The notes: generated by a model not told the origin, from the sequence alone. A DNA stretch of 64,000 bases from Bradyrhizobium prioriisuperbiae (GCF_032397745.1 NZ_CP135921.1:3584501-3648500); one strand, 5' to 3'; positions 8,221 through 16,960 are shown, counted from the first letter of the stretch. Translations and numbers: made by a program.

Positions 8221-8601
8221 TCAGCGCCCACCGTTCGATGATCCAGGCTCCCAGCCTGCAACCAATGTCAGCAGCCCCGGGAATCGCTGGTTCAGATCGT
8301 CGACACGAACACGACTGCGACGCTCGAGACCATATTGGCGTTGGCGGATGAGGCCTGCTTCACGCAATGCCTTGAAGTGGTGTGTCAGAGAGGACTTCGG
8401 GCGATCGAAGCCGAACCAGCCGCAGGTGTGGTCATAGTCCTCCGATTCCAGCAGAAGCTTTCGAACGATGGTGAGGCGCAACGGATCGGCCAGCGCGCCC
8501 ATCACCGCCTCAAGCCGCAAGGCCTCGGCGGACGGTTCCGGCAAGGGGGACGGCAGAGCCTCGGCGCTTACGTCGAGAGCGGTGAGCTGAGACGGAGGCA
8601 T
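8221..8601 (-). CDS. ArsR-family winged-helix transcriptional regulator
   Basis: A 126-residue regulator. ALADPLRLTIVRKLL is the typical first helix of ArsR proteins; the recognition region is PKSSLTHHFKALREAGLI, followed by the wing QYGLERRSRVR. A CGWFGFDR segment supplies one cysteine, but a classical CxC metal site is not evident, so the signal may be non-metal. The N-terminal 30 residues are low-complexity (PSPLPEPSAEAL). It is divergent from the MFS gene at 8738, with four repeat motifs between the two genes. Confidence 0.87.
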   Translation of the reverse strand: MPPSQLTALDVSAEALPSPLPEPSAEALRLEAVMGALADPLRLTIVRKLLLESEDYDHTCGWFGFDRPKSSLTHHFKALREAGLIRQRQYGLERRSRVRVDDLNQRFPGLLTLVAGWEPGSSNGGR

Positions 8602-8620
8602 GGACTCCGTTTAGCACGCC

Positions 8621-8715
8621 AGTACGACTTTTGTCGAACCTTTTATGCGACTTTCTTAGAACAACTATATACGACTCTAATCGAACTATGGTATGTACGA
8701 CAAAACTCGTACTTA
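8621..8715. promoter_or_regulatory. Four-copy operator array between ArsR and MFS genes
   Basis: Four related blocks with CGAC cores start at 8625, 8648, 8672 and 8698 (23-26 bp apart): GTACGACTTTTGTCGAAC, ATGCGACTTTCTTAGAAC, ATACGACTCTAATCGAAC and GTACGACAAAACTCGTAC. The first and last are inverted repeats (CGAC-N4-GTCG; GTACGA...TCGTAC). Phased binding of the ArsR dimer across both promoters is likely. Confidence 0.7.
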
Positions 8716-8737
8716 TCGGTCTGCCTGGAGGCGTATC

Positions 8738-9952
8738 ATGAATGTCCACACCACATCCGAAGGGATCTCCGCAACGCGGGCCGATCCGCCCTGGCGCATG
8801 TGGATCGCCGCCTGGCTGATCACAGCCGTCTTCATCCTCTCGAATTCCGCGACGCCCCTCTACATCCGCTGGCAAGCCGAAATCGGCTTCACGTCCGGGA
8901 CGCTCACGACCATTTTCGCCGCCTACATTTTCGGTCTGCTGGTGACCCTGCTTATCGCGGGCCAGCTCTCCGACCGGTATGGACGCAAAGTCGTTCTGAT
9001 ACCGGGGTTGCTTTCCGCCATTGTCGCCTGCTTCCTCTTTGCGACCGCTCATGACGTCACGATGCTGGTCATCGCGCGGCTCCTGTCTGGCGTCGCCGTT
9101 GGCGTCATCGTTTCGGCAGGCATGGCCTCGGTTGTCGACCTCGGCGGTCCCGAGCGGCGCAAGCTGGCCTCGCTGGTCGCCTCGGTGGCGATGGTGCTTG
9201 GCGCGGGCCTCGGCCCTCTGCTCGCCGGCGCCTTGGCGCGGACGCTGACCCAGCCGATCGTCCCGATCTTCTCCGTGGAGTTGCTCGTTCTGGTGAGCGC
9301 CCTCGCTATCGCGGCCCTCCTGCCGCTGAAGCGTCCACCACGCAAGGCGGGTGACGCGTGGCGGCTGCATCTGCCCAGCGTCCCGCATGCGAACCGCCGG
9401 CATCTGGCCTTGGGCATCGCAGTGTTCGGCCCAGGCATCACGGCGACCTCCTTCGTCCTCTCGCTGGGCCCATCGCTCCTGTCGCGGCTGCTCGGCGTCA
9501 CCAGCCCGCTCATCGCCGGCGGCATGGCCTGCGCGATGTTCCTGACGGCGACGGGCGTCCAGTTCGCGGTGAAGAGCCTCCCCATACGGACAATCTTTCT
9601 TCTCGGATCGATCGCTGCGATCCTCTCGATGCTCGGCGTCATTCTCGCGGTGAACGCATCGATCGCGGCTGTTTTGATCATCGCGGCTTTGCTTGCAGGC
9701 GCCGCCCAAGGATTGGGGCAACTGGGCGGCCTGACGCTCATCGGCTTGCATGTGCCGACGCATCGACGGGCGGAGGCGAACTCGGTTCTCAATTTCGGCG
9801 GCTACATTCCCGCCGGGCTGCTGCCGGTCGCCACTGGCTATCTCATCGACAAGACCGGGCTCGCGATTGGCGCGAGCAGTTTCGCTGCGGCGCTGGGTGC
9901 CTGCGCCGTGATAGCGGCAATCTTTGTCGCCGACAGCCTGAAGACCGAGTGA
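8738..9952 (+). CDS. MFS transporter
   Basis: About 404 residues from ATG 8738, with GGAGG just upstream; an earlier ATG at 8693 would lie in the operator array. Twelve hydrophobic segments are inferable. The MFS motif A GQLSDRYGRKVVL follows helix 2, and a matching helix-4 Arg region IARLLSGVAVG is present, as in drug:H+ antiporters. It is likely an inner-membrane exporter of a small hydrophobic compound, controlled by the divergent ArsR protein. It is followed by about 490 bp without a gene, holding hairpins and a terminator. Confidence 0.88.
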   Translation: MNVHTTSEGISATRADPPWRMWIAAWLITAVFILSNSATPLYIRWQAEIGFTSGTLTTIFAAYIFGLLVTLLIAGQLSDRYGRKVVLIPGLLSAIVACFLFATAHDVTMLVIARLLSGVAVGVIVSAGMASVVDLGGPERRKLASLVASVAMVLGAGLGPLLAGALARTLTQPIVPIFSVELLVLVSALAIAALLPLKRPPRKAGDAWRLHLPSVPHANRRHLALGIAVFGPGITATSFVLSLGPSLLSRLLGVTSPLIAGGMACAMFLTATGVQFAVKSLPIRTIFLLGSIAAILSMLGVILAVNASIAAVLIIAALLAGAAQGLGQLGGLTLIGLHVPTHRRAEANSVLNFGGYIPAGLLPVATGYLIDKTGLAIGASSFAAALGACAVIAAIFVADSLKTE

Positions 9953-10076
9953 TCCTTCCCCAGACTTTCGCAAAAAGGGGCGGCGGTGGGACAGAGCGTC
10001 AACGATACAGCCGGGGGGGGGCGCGGCCTCGGCTAACCCGTGGCTATGCAGCGAGCTTGGGAATGGATCGTTCGAC

Positions 10077-10126
10077 CAATCGCAAGAATCGGGTGTTGCG
10101 AGCCCCCGCAACCAACGATTCTTGCG
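10077..10126. repeat. GGTTGCG hairpin repeat, copy 2, with nested outer arms
   Basis: An outer perfect 11-bp inverted repeat, CGCAAGAATCG (10081-10091) / CGATTCTTGCG (10116-10126), encloses an inner stem GTTGCG-AGCCCC-CGCAAC (10095-10112). The left outer arm and the inner hairpin match copy 1 at 3.38 kb. The end CCCCCGCAACCA resembles the 3' end of initiator tRNA, but no tRNA body is present. Confidence 0.75.
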
Positions 10127-10127
10127 A

Positions 10128-10158
10128 AACCTCCGCCGGCCCCGCCGCGGAGGTTTTT
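10128..10158 (+). terminator. Rho-independent terminator
   Basis: AACCTCCGC (10128-10136) pairs with GCGGAGGTT (10147-10155) around a GC-rich loop and runs into a T tract. It directly follows hairpin copy 2. Confidence 0.8.
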
Positions 10159-10190
10159 GCATTTTCAGACCCATTTCGCAGGGACCGGGT

Positions 10191-10208
10191 GTTGCGTGTC
10201 CCCGCAAC
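10191..10208. repeat. GGTTGCG hairpin repeat, copy 3
   Basis: GTTGCG (10191-10196), TGTCCC, CGCAAC (10203-10208), flanked by GGGT and CAAAC as in the related copies. It lies 95 bp after copy 2, beyond the terminator. Confidence 0.65.
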
Positions 10209-10832
10209 CAAACTTCGATACTCCCATAGCGCAAGCTGCTGGAGTTTTTCGTTGTACTGGACCGCTGGCCAATCATGAGAGTGGAAAGCTCGGCACGGCA
10301 TCTGGCCAGGGCCAGCATTTCACCGTGATCACATCCTGAATTGCCGGCTCAACAGACCTCTCCCATCACCTCAAAGCGGCAGTAGGGGAGATTGGCAGCC
10401 AAAGCCCGTTCAAACCTGAGTCTCGTCATCGTCGGACTTGAAGCGTGCGAGCGCGATAGGTTTAGTGCACTGTCAGAGCGCCGGGAGACCGGCAAGGAGT
10501 AGGTGGTGGAAGTCCACTACGATGAAGGAGTAGCGAACCACATCGGCCCCGAGCCGTGCGTCGCTGTCCGCGAGGACAGAGGCGAAGCGTCGGCAGGGGT
10601 GAGCATAGGCCAGCCATTGAGCCGCGAAAGGCATTTCCCGAGCGCCGACGCCGTTGACAGCGCGGAAGGCAACATGGACGGGCGCGGTATCGCGAGCGCC
10701 CGTCCAGCTCGGCGTGGTCGCAGACCCTGGCATGTGCAGAAGGTCCTTGCTCGGGAACCGGGAGGTCCCACGCCCGACCGCCGCAAGTATGCTTACGACG
10801 GTCCGCATCGGGAAGGCGAGGAGCCGTAGCCG

Positions 10833-12306
10833 ATGGTGCACGTGCGTGGGAAGTCTGACTCCGCCATAGTAGCTGTGAAGCCGGTGAACAAGGCGGAGCA
10901 ATCCGCTGCGGAACTGGTGGAGCCAAGGGTGGAGACCGAGGGGAAGGCGGATCAGCAAAGCACGTTCCGGGCGCAGAACCGGGCAGACGTGTCACAGGCG
11001 CTGGAACGCCTACGGCAAGCAGCAAGACAGAGGAAGAAGGAGCGGTTCACCGCGCTCTTCCACCATCTCAGCATCGAACTGTTCGGGGAGGCCTTCTTCG
11101 ATCTGAAGAAGAATGCCGCCTCCGGCGTGGACGGACTGACATGGCAGGCCTACGAGGCAGACCTTGAGCGCAAGCTCGAGGACTTGCATGCACGGGTCCA
11201 AAGGGGAGCGTATCGGGCGCTGCCGAGTCGGCGGGTCTATATTCCCAAGCCGGACGGTGGACAACGTCCGCTCGCGGTTGCCGCACTGGAGGACAAGATC
11301 GTTCAACGGGCGACGGCTGCGGTGCTGAATGCGATCTACGAGGAAGACTTCCTCGGGTTCTCATATGGCTTCCGGCCCGGACGCAGCCAACATGATGGGT
11401 TGGATGCGCTCGTTGTCGGGATCACCAGCACGAAGGTGAACCTCATTCTGGACGCCGATATCCGAAGCTTCTTCGACACGGTGAACCAATCATGGCTCAT
11501 CCGTTTCGTGGAGCACCGGATCGGCGATCAGCGCATCATCCGCCTGATCCGCAAATGGCTCAAGGCGGGCATCCTCGAAGACGGGGTCGTGACGATCGGT
11601 GATCAGGGAACGGGACAGGGATCGGTGATTTCACCGTTGCTTGCCAATATTTACCTGCACTATGTCTTCGACCTATGGGCCAATCGCTGGCGACGGCGCG
11701 AGGCTGCGGGCAACGTCATCATCGTGCGCTACGCCGACGACATCATCGTCGGTTTCGAGCACGAGAATGACGCCCGGCATTTTCTTGGCGCGATGCGGGA
11801 GCGGTTCAAGGAGTTTGCGTTGTCGTTGCATCCGTACAAAACCCGCCTGATCGAGTTTGGTCGCCACGCTGCGGCCAACCGCGAGCGACGCGGGCAAACC
11901 GGAGACGTTCAACTTTCTGGGCTTCACCTTCATCTGTGGGCAGACACGCGCGGGCAAATTTCTGCTTAAGCGAAAAACCCGGCGTGATCGCATGCAGGCG
12001 AAACTGAAAGCCATCAAGCAGGAGTTGCGACAGCGAATGCACCAGCCAATACCCGTGCAGGGAAAATGGCTGGGGCAGGTCGTCACGGGTTATTTCAACT
12101 ACCACGCCGTGCCGACCAACAGTCGTGCGTTGGTCACGTTTCGCTTCTTCGTCACCGAACTCTGGAAGCGATCGCTGCGGCGGCGCAGCCAGAAGGACGA
12201 CACGACCTGGCAGCGGATCACTCGGCTGGCCAACGACTGGCTTCCCAAACCGCGTATCCTTCACCCTTGGCCACAAGCACGCTTCGCCGTCAAACACCCA
12301 AGGTAG
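10833..12306 (+). pseudogene. ltrA: Group II intron reverse transcriptase/maturase (frameshifted)
   Basis: The first frame (from 10833) holds the RT domain: LSRRVYIPK-like fingers (RRVYIPKPDGGQRPL), YGFRPGRSQHDGLDAL, DADIRSFFDTV, GTGQGSVISPLLANIYLH and the catalytic YADD at residues 300-303. Near 11890 the frame breaks. The continuation reads GKPETFNFLGFTF, then the maturase (X) region and the conserved end PKPRILHPWPQ, stopping at 12306. The joined product would be about 490 residues, normal for the family, with no endonuclease domain. The shift removes the thumb and maturase domain from the translated protein. Confidence 0.85.
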
Positions 12307-12378
12307 GAGCCGTATGCCTTAATTGGGCGAGTACGGATCTGTGCGGGGGGCGCTCAGAAATGAGCGTCCCTACCGCGA
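12307..12378 (+). ncRNA. Group II intron domains V and VI
   Basis: Domain V is the 34-nt stretch 12307-12340: GAGCCGTATGCC pairs with GGGCGAGTACGGATCT through a short tetraloop-like turn, carrying the AGC catalytic triad. Domain VI is the stem GGGGGCGCTCA-GAAA-TGAGCGTCCC, with an unpaired A candidate (branch point) on the 3' arm. Both begin right after the maturase stop codon. Confidence 0.8.
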
Positions 12379-12493
12379 ACCGTAACAGCAACCGTAACCG
12401 AAACGCGCGTGCAGGAATCGGCGGCGATGGTGTGGAAACAGGACAGGGCGAACAAGAAGCCGTCTCCGAAAATGACGCTTGCGCACGCTGCCG

Positions 12494-13159
12494 TCAAAAC
12501 TGGCCTGCTTCGAGAAGGATCAACATGCGCGCGGCGGCCTCCCGCGCCTGGCGGACGATTTCCTGGTCCTTCGGCTTGCGAAAGCCAAGCAGCGCGTCAT
12601 CGAACAGAGATGCTTTGAGTAAGCCGGCAAACGTCGTCAAGGCTGCCAGCTTGTTCGATACCGACCATCCCATCTCCGGTGCCCACCTATCCAGATAATC
12701 AGAGAAAGCCGCAATGCGCCGCCCCACGGCTTCCTTCAGATAACGGCGTCGGAGCTCGGGAAAGCGATGCGCATCGCGGGCAACAACGCGATAGAGCGCA
12801 AGCTGATCCTCGGACAGGATATGTCGCAGATATTCCTCGCCCGCCAAAGCCAACCCCACATTCGGCCGCTTCGCGTACCATGACGGCTCAGCGGCCCCCG
12901 TGTCATCCGCTCCCTCAGCGCCGCCTTGATCGTGGGGCAAGCATGCGGCCTGCATCACGGCGCTGAAAAGTTCGTCTTTGGTCTCGAAGTGCCGATAGAG
13001 CGTCTTGATCGATACGCCTGCGTCTTCCGCGATCCTGTTCACCGAACTCTCCGCATAACCGCGGTCCAGAAACGCCTTCAGCGCGGCGTCGACGATCAGT
13101 GCGCGCTTGCGGGTCATCAAGCCCGCTTTCGGGTCGTCCTGGGACCAAGTTTTGATCAT
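12494..13159 (-). CDS. TetR/AcrR-family transcriptional regulator
   Basis: About 221 residues. The start MIKTWSQDD (13159) is supported by AGGAG about 11 bp upstream; longer in-frame starts run into the operator. The HTH is classic: RIAEDAGVSIKTLYRHFETK then DELFSAVM. The C-terminal domain matches the AefR-type TetR C-terminal layout (VARDAHRFPELRRRY). It is divergent from the small protein, OYE and monooxygenase genes, with two operators in between, so it probably controls that catabolic or detoxifying set. Confidence 0.88.
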   Translation of the reverse strand: MIKTWSQDDPKAGLMTRKRALIVDAALKAFLDRGYAESSVNRIAEDAGVSIKTLYRHFETKDELFSAVMQAACLPHDQGGAEGADDTGAAEPSWYAKRPNVGLALAGEEYLRHILSEDQLALYRVVARDAHRFPELRRRYLKEAVGRRIAAFSDYLDRWAPEMGWSVSNKLAALTTFAGLLKASLFDDALLGFRKPKDQEIVRQAREAAARMLILLEAGQF

Positions 13160-13182
13160 GCGAAAACCGCTCCTCGCGAGCC

Positions 13183-13241
13183 TTGACATCAATTTCATAC
13201 GACAGTATCTACTGTCGTGTGAAATGACAGCGATCACTGTC
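13183..13241. promoter_or_regulatory. Promoter overlapped by two TetR palindromes
   Basis: TTGACA (13183-13188) and TATCTA (13206-13211), 17 bp apart, form a plus-strand promoter for the gene at 13334. CGACAGTA-TC-TACTGTCG (13200-13217) is a perfect palindrome covering the -10 box. GACAG-N6-CTGTC (13226-13241) is a second site 25 bp further on. Occupancy would block transcription. Confidence 0.78.
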
Positions 13242-13333
13242 GTTGTTGCCGATCATAGACTGGAGGTGTCCCGCTCGCAATTGGGCGGTGGCAGGCCATC
13301 CGGTGGGCAATCGCACGCGAACGGAGAGACCTG

Positions 13334-13627
13334 ATGACTGCCGACGGATCCTGGAAGACCACGATTAATTCACCCATAGGGGTGCAGGAGGGCACGCTCG
13401 ATATCCTCATCAGCGGTGACACCTTCAAAGGCACGATGAAAGGCCGGGCAGGTGCGCAGGAGATTTCCGGCGCGGTGGAAGGGAACCTCTTGACGTGGTC
13501 GGCTTCGATCACCCAGCCCGTGCCTGTGACGCTCGAGTTTACCGTGACCGTCGATGGCGACACGATGAACGGCAGCGTCAAGGCCGGCGCCTTCGGCACC
13601 TCGCCTCTAACGGGCGCGCGCGCCTGA
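13334..13627 (+). CDS. Small conserved-looking beta-rich protein
   Basis: A 97-residue soluble protein with no signal peptide or membrane segment. It alternates hydrophobic and polar residues in short strands separated by Gly/Asp turns (GSWKTTINSPIG, ISGDTFKGTMKG, TVTVDGDTMNGSVK), suggesting a small beta barrel or sandwich. I cannot name the family; similar short proteins sit next to old yellow enzymes in some genomes, which is memory rather than evidence here. It is the first gene after the TetR-controlled promoter and probably shares its transcript with the oxidoreductase genes. Confidence 0.65.
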   Translation: MTADGSWKTTINSPIGVQEGTLDILISGDTFKGTMKGRAGAQEISGAVEGNLLTWSASITQPVPVTLEFTVTVDGDTMNGSVKAGAFGTSPLTGARA

Positions 13628-13769
13628 AATAAGGGTCGACCCAAGCCTCGTGAGCTACGACCAAGCCCATTTCTGGGCTGGCCTTCGCGCGGGCGATGAC
13701 CGTGCGCGCCGCCTTCCATCGAGCGTGGCGCGCCTCACCCCAAGGGTAACCAGTTTAAAGGATGCGCCG

Positions 13770-15011
13770 ATGAACGCCATTCTGTCCGAGCCGCTGAAGT
13801 TGCCTTGCGGCGCAACGCTTTCCAATCGCCTGTGCAAGGCGGCCATGAGCGAGGGTATGGCGGGGGCGGACAACCGCTCGACGCCGCGGCTCGAAACCCT
13901 CTACCGGCGCTGGGCCGGATCCGGTGCCGGTCTCCTGCTGTCAGGCAATATCCAGGTCGATCGTTGGCATCTGGAGCGACCGCTGAACCTGGTCGTCGAC
14001 GACGAAGGTGGGATGACCGAGTTGGCCAGGCTGGCGGCGGTGGGGCGCTCATATGGCAGCCACTTCTGGGCGCAACTCAATCATGCCGGCCGTCAGACCG
14101 ACGCTGCGATCAACTCCGTACCGCTGGCGCCTTCGAACGTTGAAGTCGAGGTAATCCGGGGAACCGGCTACATTTTCGCACCGCCAAGGGCGATGACGGA
14201 AACTGAGATTGAACACGCCATCGCCCAGTTCGCCTTCTCGGCACGCAAAGTTCGCGAGGCGGGATTCACCGGGGTTCAGCTCCACGCAGCGCACGGCTAT
14301 TTGATCTCACAATTTCTCAGCCCGCTCTCCAACAGACGGACGGATGGTTGGGGTGGATCACTCGAGCATCGATCGAGGTTTTTGCTACGAACGCTCACGG
14401 CCGTGCGCGGCGCCGTCGGTGCCGACTTTCCGATCGGGATCAAGCTCAACGCATCTGATTTTCAAAAGGGTGGCTTCACGAACGCGGAATGCCTGGAACT
14501 GGTGAAAGTGCTGAACACGTCAAGCCTGGACCTGTTGGAACTCTCAGGCGGCTCACTCGAACAGCCCAAGATCGTGGGTGTGGCCGTCAGAGACGAGGGC
14601 GAAGACAAGCCGCTGGCGAGCACCGTCAAGCGTGAAGCCTATTTCGTCGATTTCGCCGGCGCCGTCCGGGCGGCCGCCGCGATGCCGATCATGGTCACTG
14701 GCGGCTTCCGCACGGTCACGGGAATGGTCGAAGCTCTTGAGCGCGGCGAACTCGACCTCATCGGCCTAGGTCGTCCCTTGATCGCTGATCCGGAGACGCC
14801 CAGGCGTCTCCTCGCTGGGGAGATAGACCGCGCACCCGCGCCCGAGGCCGGACTGAATCTGTTCCATCTCCAGCAGTGGAACAACATGCAGCTTGAACGC
14901 CTGGGCGACGGGCTCGATCCGGACCTCTCGCTCGATAGCGCATGGGCCGCAGCGGAGTTCACGGCGATGGAGAAACGCAATACCGCGGCGGTCCTCGAGC
15001 TCCGGCGATGA
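13770..15011 (+). CDS. NADH:flavin oxidoreductase / old yellow enzyme family
   Basis: A 413-residue FMN-dependent TIM-barrel enzyme that reduces activated C=C bonds or related substrates. The start MNAILSEPLKLPCGATL gives the normal family N-terminus; the in-frame extension to 13650 has no family character. Visible: LSNRLCKAAMSEGMA (FMN phosphate region), FWAQLNHAGRQT, GFTGVQLHAAHGYLISQFLSP (the conserved HAAHGYL block), SNRRTDGWGGSLEHRSRF, VTGGFRT, and LIGLGRPLIADP near the end. It does not carry the C-terminal FAD domain of 2,4-dienoyl-CoA reductases. Between the small protein gene and the monooxygenase gene, it is likely part of one TetR-controlled operon. Confidence 0.92.
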   Translation: MNAILSEPLKLPCGATLSNRLCKAAMSEGMAGADNRSTPRLETLYRRWAGSGAGLLLSGNIQVDRWHLERPLNLVVDDEGGMTELARLAAVGRSYGSHFWAQLNHAGRQTDAAINSVPLAPSNVEVEVIRGTGYIFAPPRAMTETEIEHAIAQFAFSARKVREAGFTGVQLHAAHGYLISQFLSPLSNRRTDGWGGSLEHRSRFLLRTLTAVRGAVGADFPIGIKLNASDFQKGGFTNAECLELVKVLNTSSLDLLELSGGSLEQPKIVGVAVRDEGEDKPLASTVKREAYFVDFAGAVRAAAAMPIMVTGGFRTVTGMVEALERGELDLIGLGRPLIADPETPRRLLAGEIDRAPAPEAGLNLFHLQQWNNMQLERLGDGLDPDLSLDSAWAAAEFTAMEKRNTAAVLELRR

Positions 15012-15078
15012 GTGATCATCAGTCTGTCGCTGCGTGGTGCCTTGGGAAACAGCACGAACAATTTCCAACATCGAACGG

Positions 15079-16542
15079 ATGCATGACATGACCAAAGTCA
15101 GGAAACTGCGGGTGGCAATCATCGGGGCCGGCGTGTCGGGCATAGCCGCGGCGATCAAGATGCGCAAAATCGGTATCGACGATGTCGTGCTGTTCGAAAA
15201 GGCGAGGGATCTCGGCGGCACCTGGCGCGACAACAGCTATCCAGGCCTGCAGTGCGATGTACCCTCGCACCTGTACCGCTTTTCCTTCGCGCCAAATCCC
15301 GATTGGAGCCACTTCTTTTCCCCGGGATCGGAAATACATGCCTATCTGAAGAACGTTGCGCGGGATCATGACGTCATTCCGCTCATTCGTTACGGGCAGG
15401 AAGTGAAACGGCTGGCGTACACATCGGGTAGCTGGCGAATCGAGACCAGCGTAGGCGATCAGGGCGAATTCGACGTGGTGATCGCAGCGACCGGCATTCT
15501 ACACCATCCGGTTTACCCCGATATCGCCGGTGTCAAAGATTTTGAAGGCGTAGCGTTTCATAGTTCGCGCTGGGATCACGGCGTCTCGCTTAAAGGGAAG
15601 CGCGTCGGAATCATCGGTACGGGGTCGACCGCCGTGCAGATTCTGCCGGCAATCGTCGACGAGGCCGCCAAGGTCTTGCTATTCCAGCGGACCGCACAAT
15701 GGATCCTCCCGCAACCAAACATCCCGATCTCGGAAGAGGAGCGATCGAAGTTTCGCGCCGAACCGCAATTGCTGCAGGCCCAGTACGACGGAGTCGCGCA
15801 GATCATCAACAACGTCTATGGCGCCGCGCTGGCCGGCGAGAACGCCGAGTTCTACAATTCCATTGCGCAGCGTTGCCGAGACAATCTCGCCACCGTTCGC
15901 GATCCGGACCTACGCGCCCGGCTCACACCCAACTACAAGGCAGGATGCAAGCGTCTGATCGTCTCCGACTTGTTCTATCCTGCCATCCAGCGGGAAAGCG
16001 CCGAGTTGGTGACGACCGCGATAGACCGCATCGAGGCCAACGGAATCCGGACGTCGGACGGCGTTCTCCATGAACTCGGCTTGATGGTGTTCGCGACGGG
16101 ATTCAACCCGCACCAGTTGTTCCGCCCGATGCAGGTGATCGGGCGCGACGGCCGGTCGCTGAACGAAACCTGGGCCGACGGCAACGAAGCCTATCGCGGC
16201 GTCAGCGTACCCGGATTCCCCAACTTCTTCACGCTGGGCGGGCCGAATAGCCCAATCGGAAATTTTTCGTTCATCATGACCGCCGAGCGGCAACTGGACT
16301 ATGTACTGCAATTGATGGACAAGCTTCGGTCCGGCGAGGCCCGCGAGATATCCGCCAAAGCCGAGCCGACCGCCGCTTACAATGCGTCGGTGAAAGAAAA
16401 GATGGCCGGCTCGATCTGGGCGTCCGGATGCAAGAGTTGGTACATCGACAAGAATGGAAATGTGGCGTCGTACCCATGGTCTTACGAGGTCTTCGAGCGT
16501 GACATGCGCGCACCGGTACTGGAGGATTTCGAGATCTCCTAG
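15079..16542 (+). CDS. Flavin-containing monooxygenase, Baeyer-Villiger type
   Basis: About 487 residues. The N-terminal FAD motif IIGAGVSGIAAA and the second Rossmann motif VGIIGTGSTAVQ (NADPH) are both present, with the GGTWRDNSYPGLQCD block typical of the class. The Baeyer-Villiger fingerprint FxGxxxHxxxW appears as FEGVAFHSSRWDH, with Asp after the Trp instead of the usual Pro. ATGFNPH closes the FAD domain. Such enzymes insert oxygen next to ketones using NADPH and O2. The start at 15079 (MHDMTK) is chosen; 15088 is equally possible. Together with the OYE gene it suggests degradation of a cyclic enone or ketone. Confidence 0.9.
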   Translation: MHDMTKVRKLRVAIIGAGVSGIAAAIKMRKIGIDDVVLFEKARDLGGTWRDNSYPGLQCDVPSHLYRFSFAPNPDWSHFFSPGSEIHAYLKNVARDHDVIPLIRYGQEVKRLAYTSGSWRIETSVGDQGEFDVVIAATGILHHPVYPDIAGVKDFEGVAFHSSRWDHGVSLKGKRVGIIGTGSTAVQILPAIVDEAAKVLLFQRTAQWILPQPNIPISEEERSKFRAEPQLLQAQYDGVAQIINNVYGAALAGENAEFYNSIAQRCRDNLATVRDPDLRARLTPNYKAGCKRLIVSDLFYPAIQRESAELVTTAIDRIEANGIRTSDGVLHELGLMVFATGFNPHQLFRPMQVIGRDGRSLNETWADGNEAYRGVSVPGFPNFFTLGGPNSPIGNFSFIMTAERQLDYVLQLMDKLRSGEAREISAKAEPTAAYNASVKEKMAGSIWASGCKSWYIDKNGNVASYPWSYEVFERDMRAPVLEDFEIS

Positions 16543-16704
16543 AGCCGCAGCCATCAAGGCCGAAACTGGTCGTTGGCCCGGGTTGAGCGAGAATGCGGTT
16601 CTGGGATCGTGAAGCACCATTGTGGTGGGTGGTGCGCCTTCACGTTGTTTGGATGCGCGTGTATGGCCCTGCTCTGAATTGCCGATGCGTAAGGGCCGGC
16701 AAAC

Positions 16705-16775
16705 TGCCATTCTGACAAAGAGAAATTCTGTAACGGTCTCAATGGGCCAAAAACGCCGAAAATGTCAGAACGGCA
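16705..16775. repeat. Inverted repeat resembling insertion-sequence ends
   Basis: TGCCATTCTGACA (16705-16717) and TGTCAGAACGGCA (16763-16775) are inverted copies with one mismatch, 45 bp apart. The right copy runs on into TTTAAAAGTTTCCCC. The TGTCAG terminus looks like an IS end, but no transposase is present, so this would be a solo or deletion remnant. Confidence 0.4.
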
Positions 16776-16870
16776 TTTAAAAGTTTCCCCGACTTCCAAG
16801 CTGAATACCGCATATCCCGCCGCTATTGAATCAGATGCTCAAGCCGCTGTTTCGAATAACAATTTGAGAC

Positions 16871-16890
16871 GGTTGCGCGTCCCCGCAACC
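16871..16890. repeat. GGTTGCG hairpin repeat, copy 4
   Basis: GGTTGCG (16871-16877), CGTCCC, CGCAACC (16884-16890), followed by AAACT as in copy 3 and 10 bp later by a terminator, as in copy 2. Confidence 0.7.
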
Positions 16891-16900
16891 AAACTATCAG

Positions 16901-16933
16901 CCCTCGAAAACGCGCCGTTTTCGAGGGCTTTTT
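16901..16933 (+). terminator. Rho-independent terminator
   Basis: CCCTCGAAAACG (16901-16912) pairs perfectly with CGTTTTCGAGGG (16916-16927) over a 3-nt loop and is followed by CTTTTT. Confidence 0.85.
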
Positions 16934-16960
16934 GCTGCCGCGGGCTCGTCACCGCTCGTC

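Larger units (their letters stand above)
10445..12379 (+). mobile_element. Group II intron with degenerate maturase
   Basis: The 5' end GTGCGA (10445-10450) matches the group II 5' splice consensus. It is followed by about 390 nt of structured RNA with many short hairpins, then the reverse transcriptase/maturase, then a 34-nt domain V (12307-12340) and a domain VI hairpin ending near 12378. The 3' boundary is uncertain by a few bases. The element sits between the MFS gene and a TetR gene and interrupts no recognisable gene. With a frameshifted maturase it probably cannot move by itself, although splicing assisted in trans is possible. Confidence 0.85.

Noticed and set aside
10006..10023. G-rich run in the gap after the MFS gene
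   Set aside because: Short homopolymer; no function can be argued and it may be a sequencing artefact.
10077..10126. Hairpin as part of a tRNA gene
   Set aside because: Its 3' end resembles initiator tRNA, but there is no anticodon arm or D arm upstream.
8510..10318. Long minus-strand open frame (602 codons) across the MFS gene
   Set aside because: Very rich in Arg, Gly, Glu and His with no domain. It is the shadow of the GC-rich MFS gene on the other strand.
14766..15369. Minus-strand frames over the OYE and monooxygenase genes
   Set aside because: Overlap two well-supported genes and have no recognisable domain.
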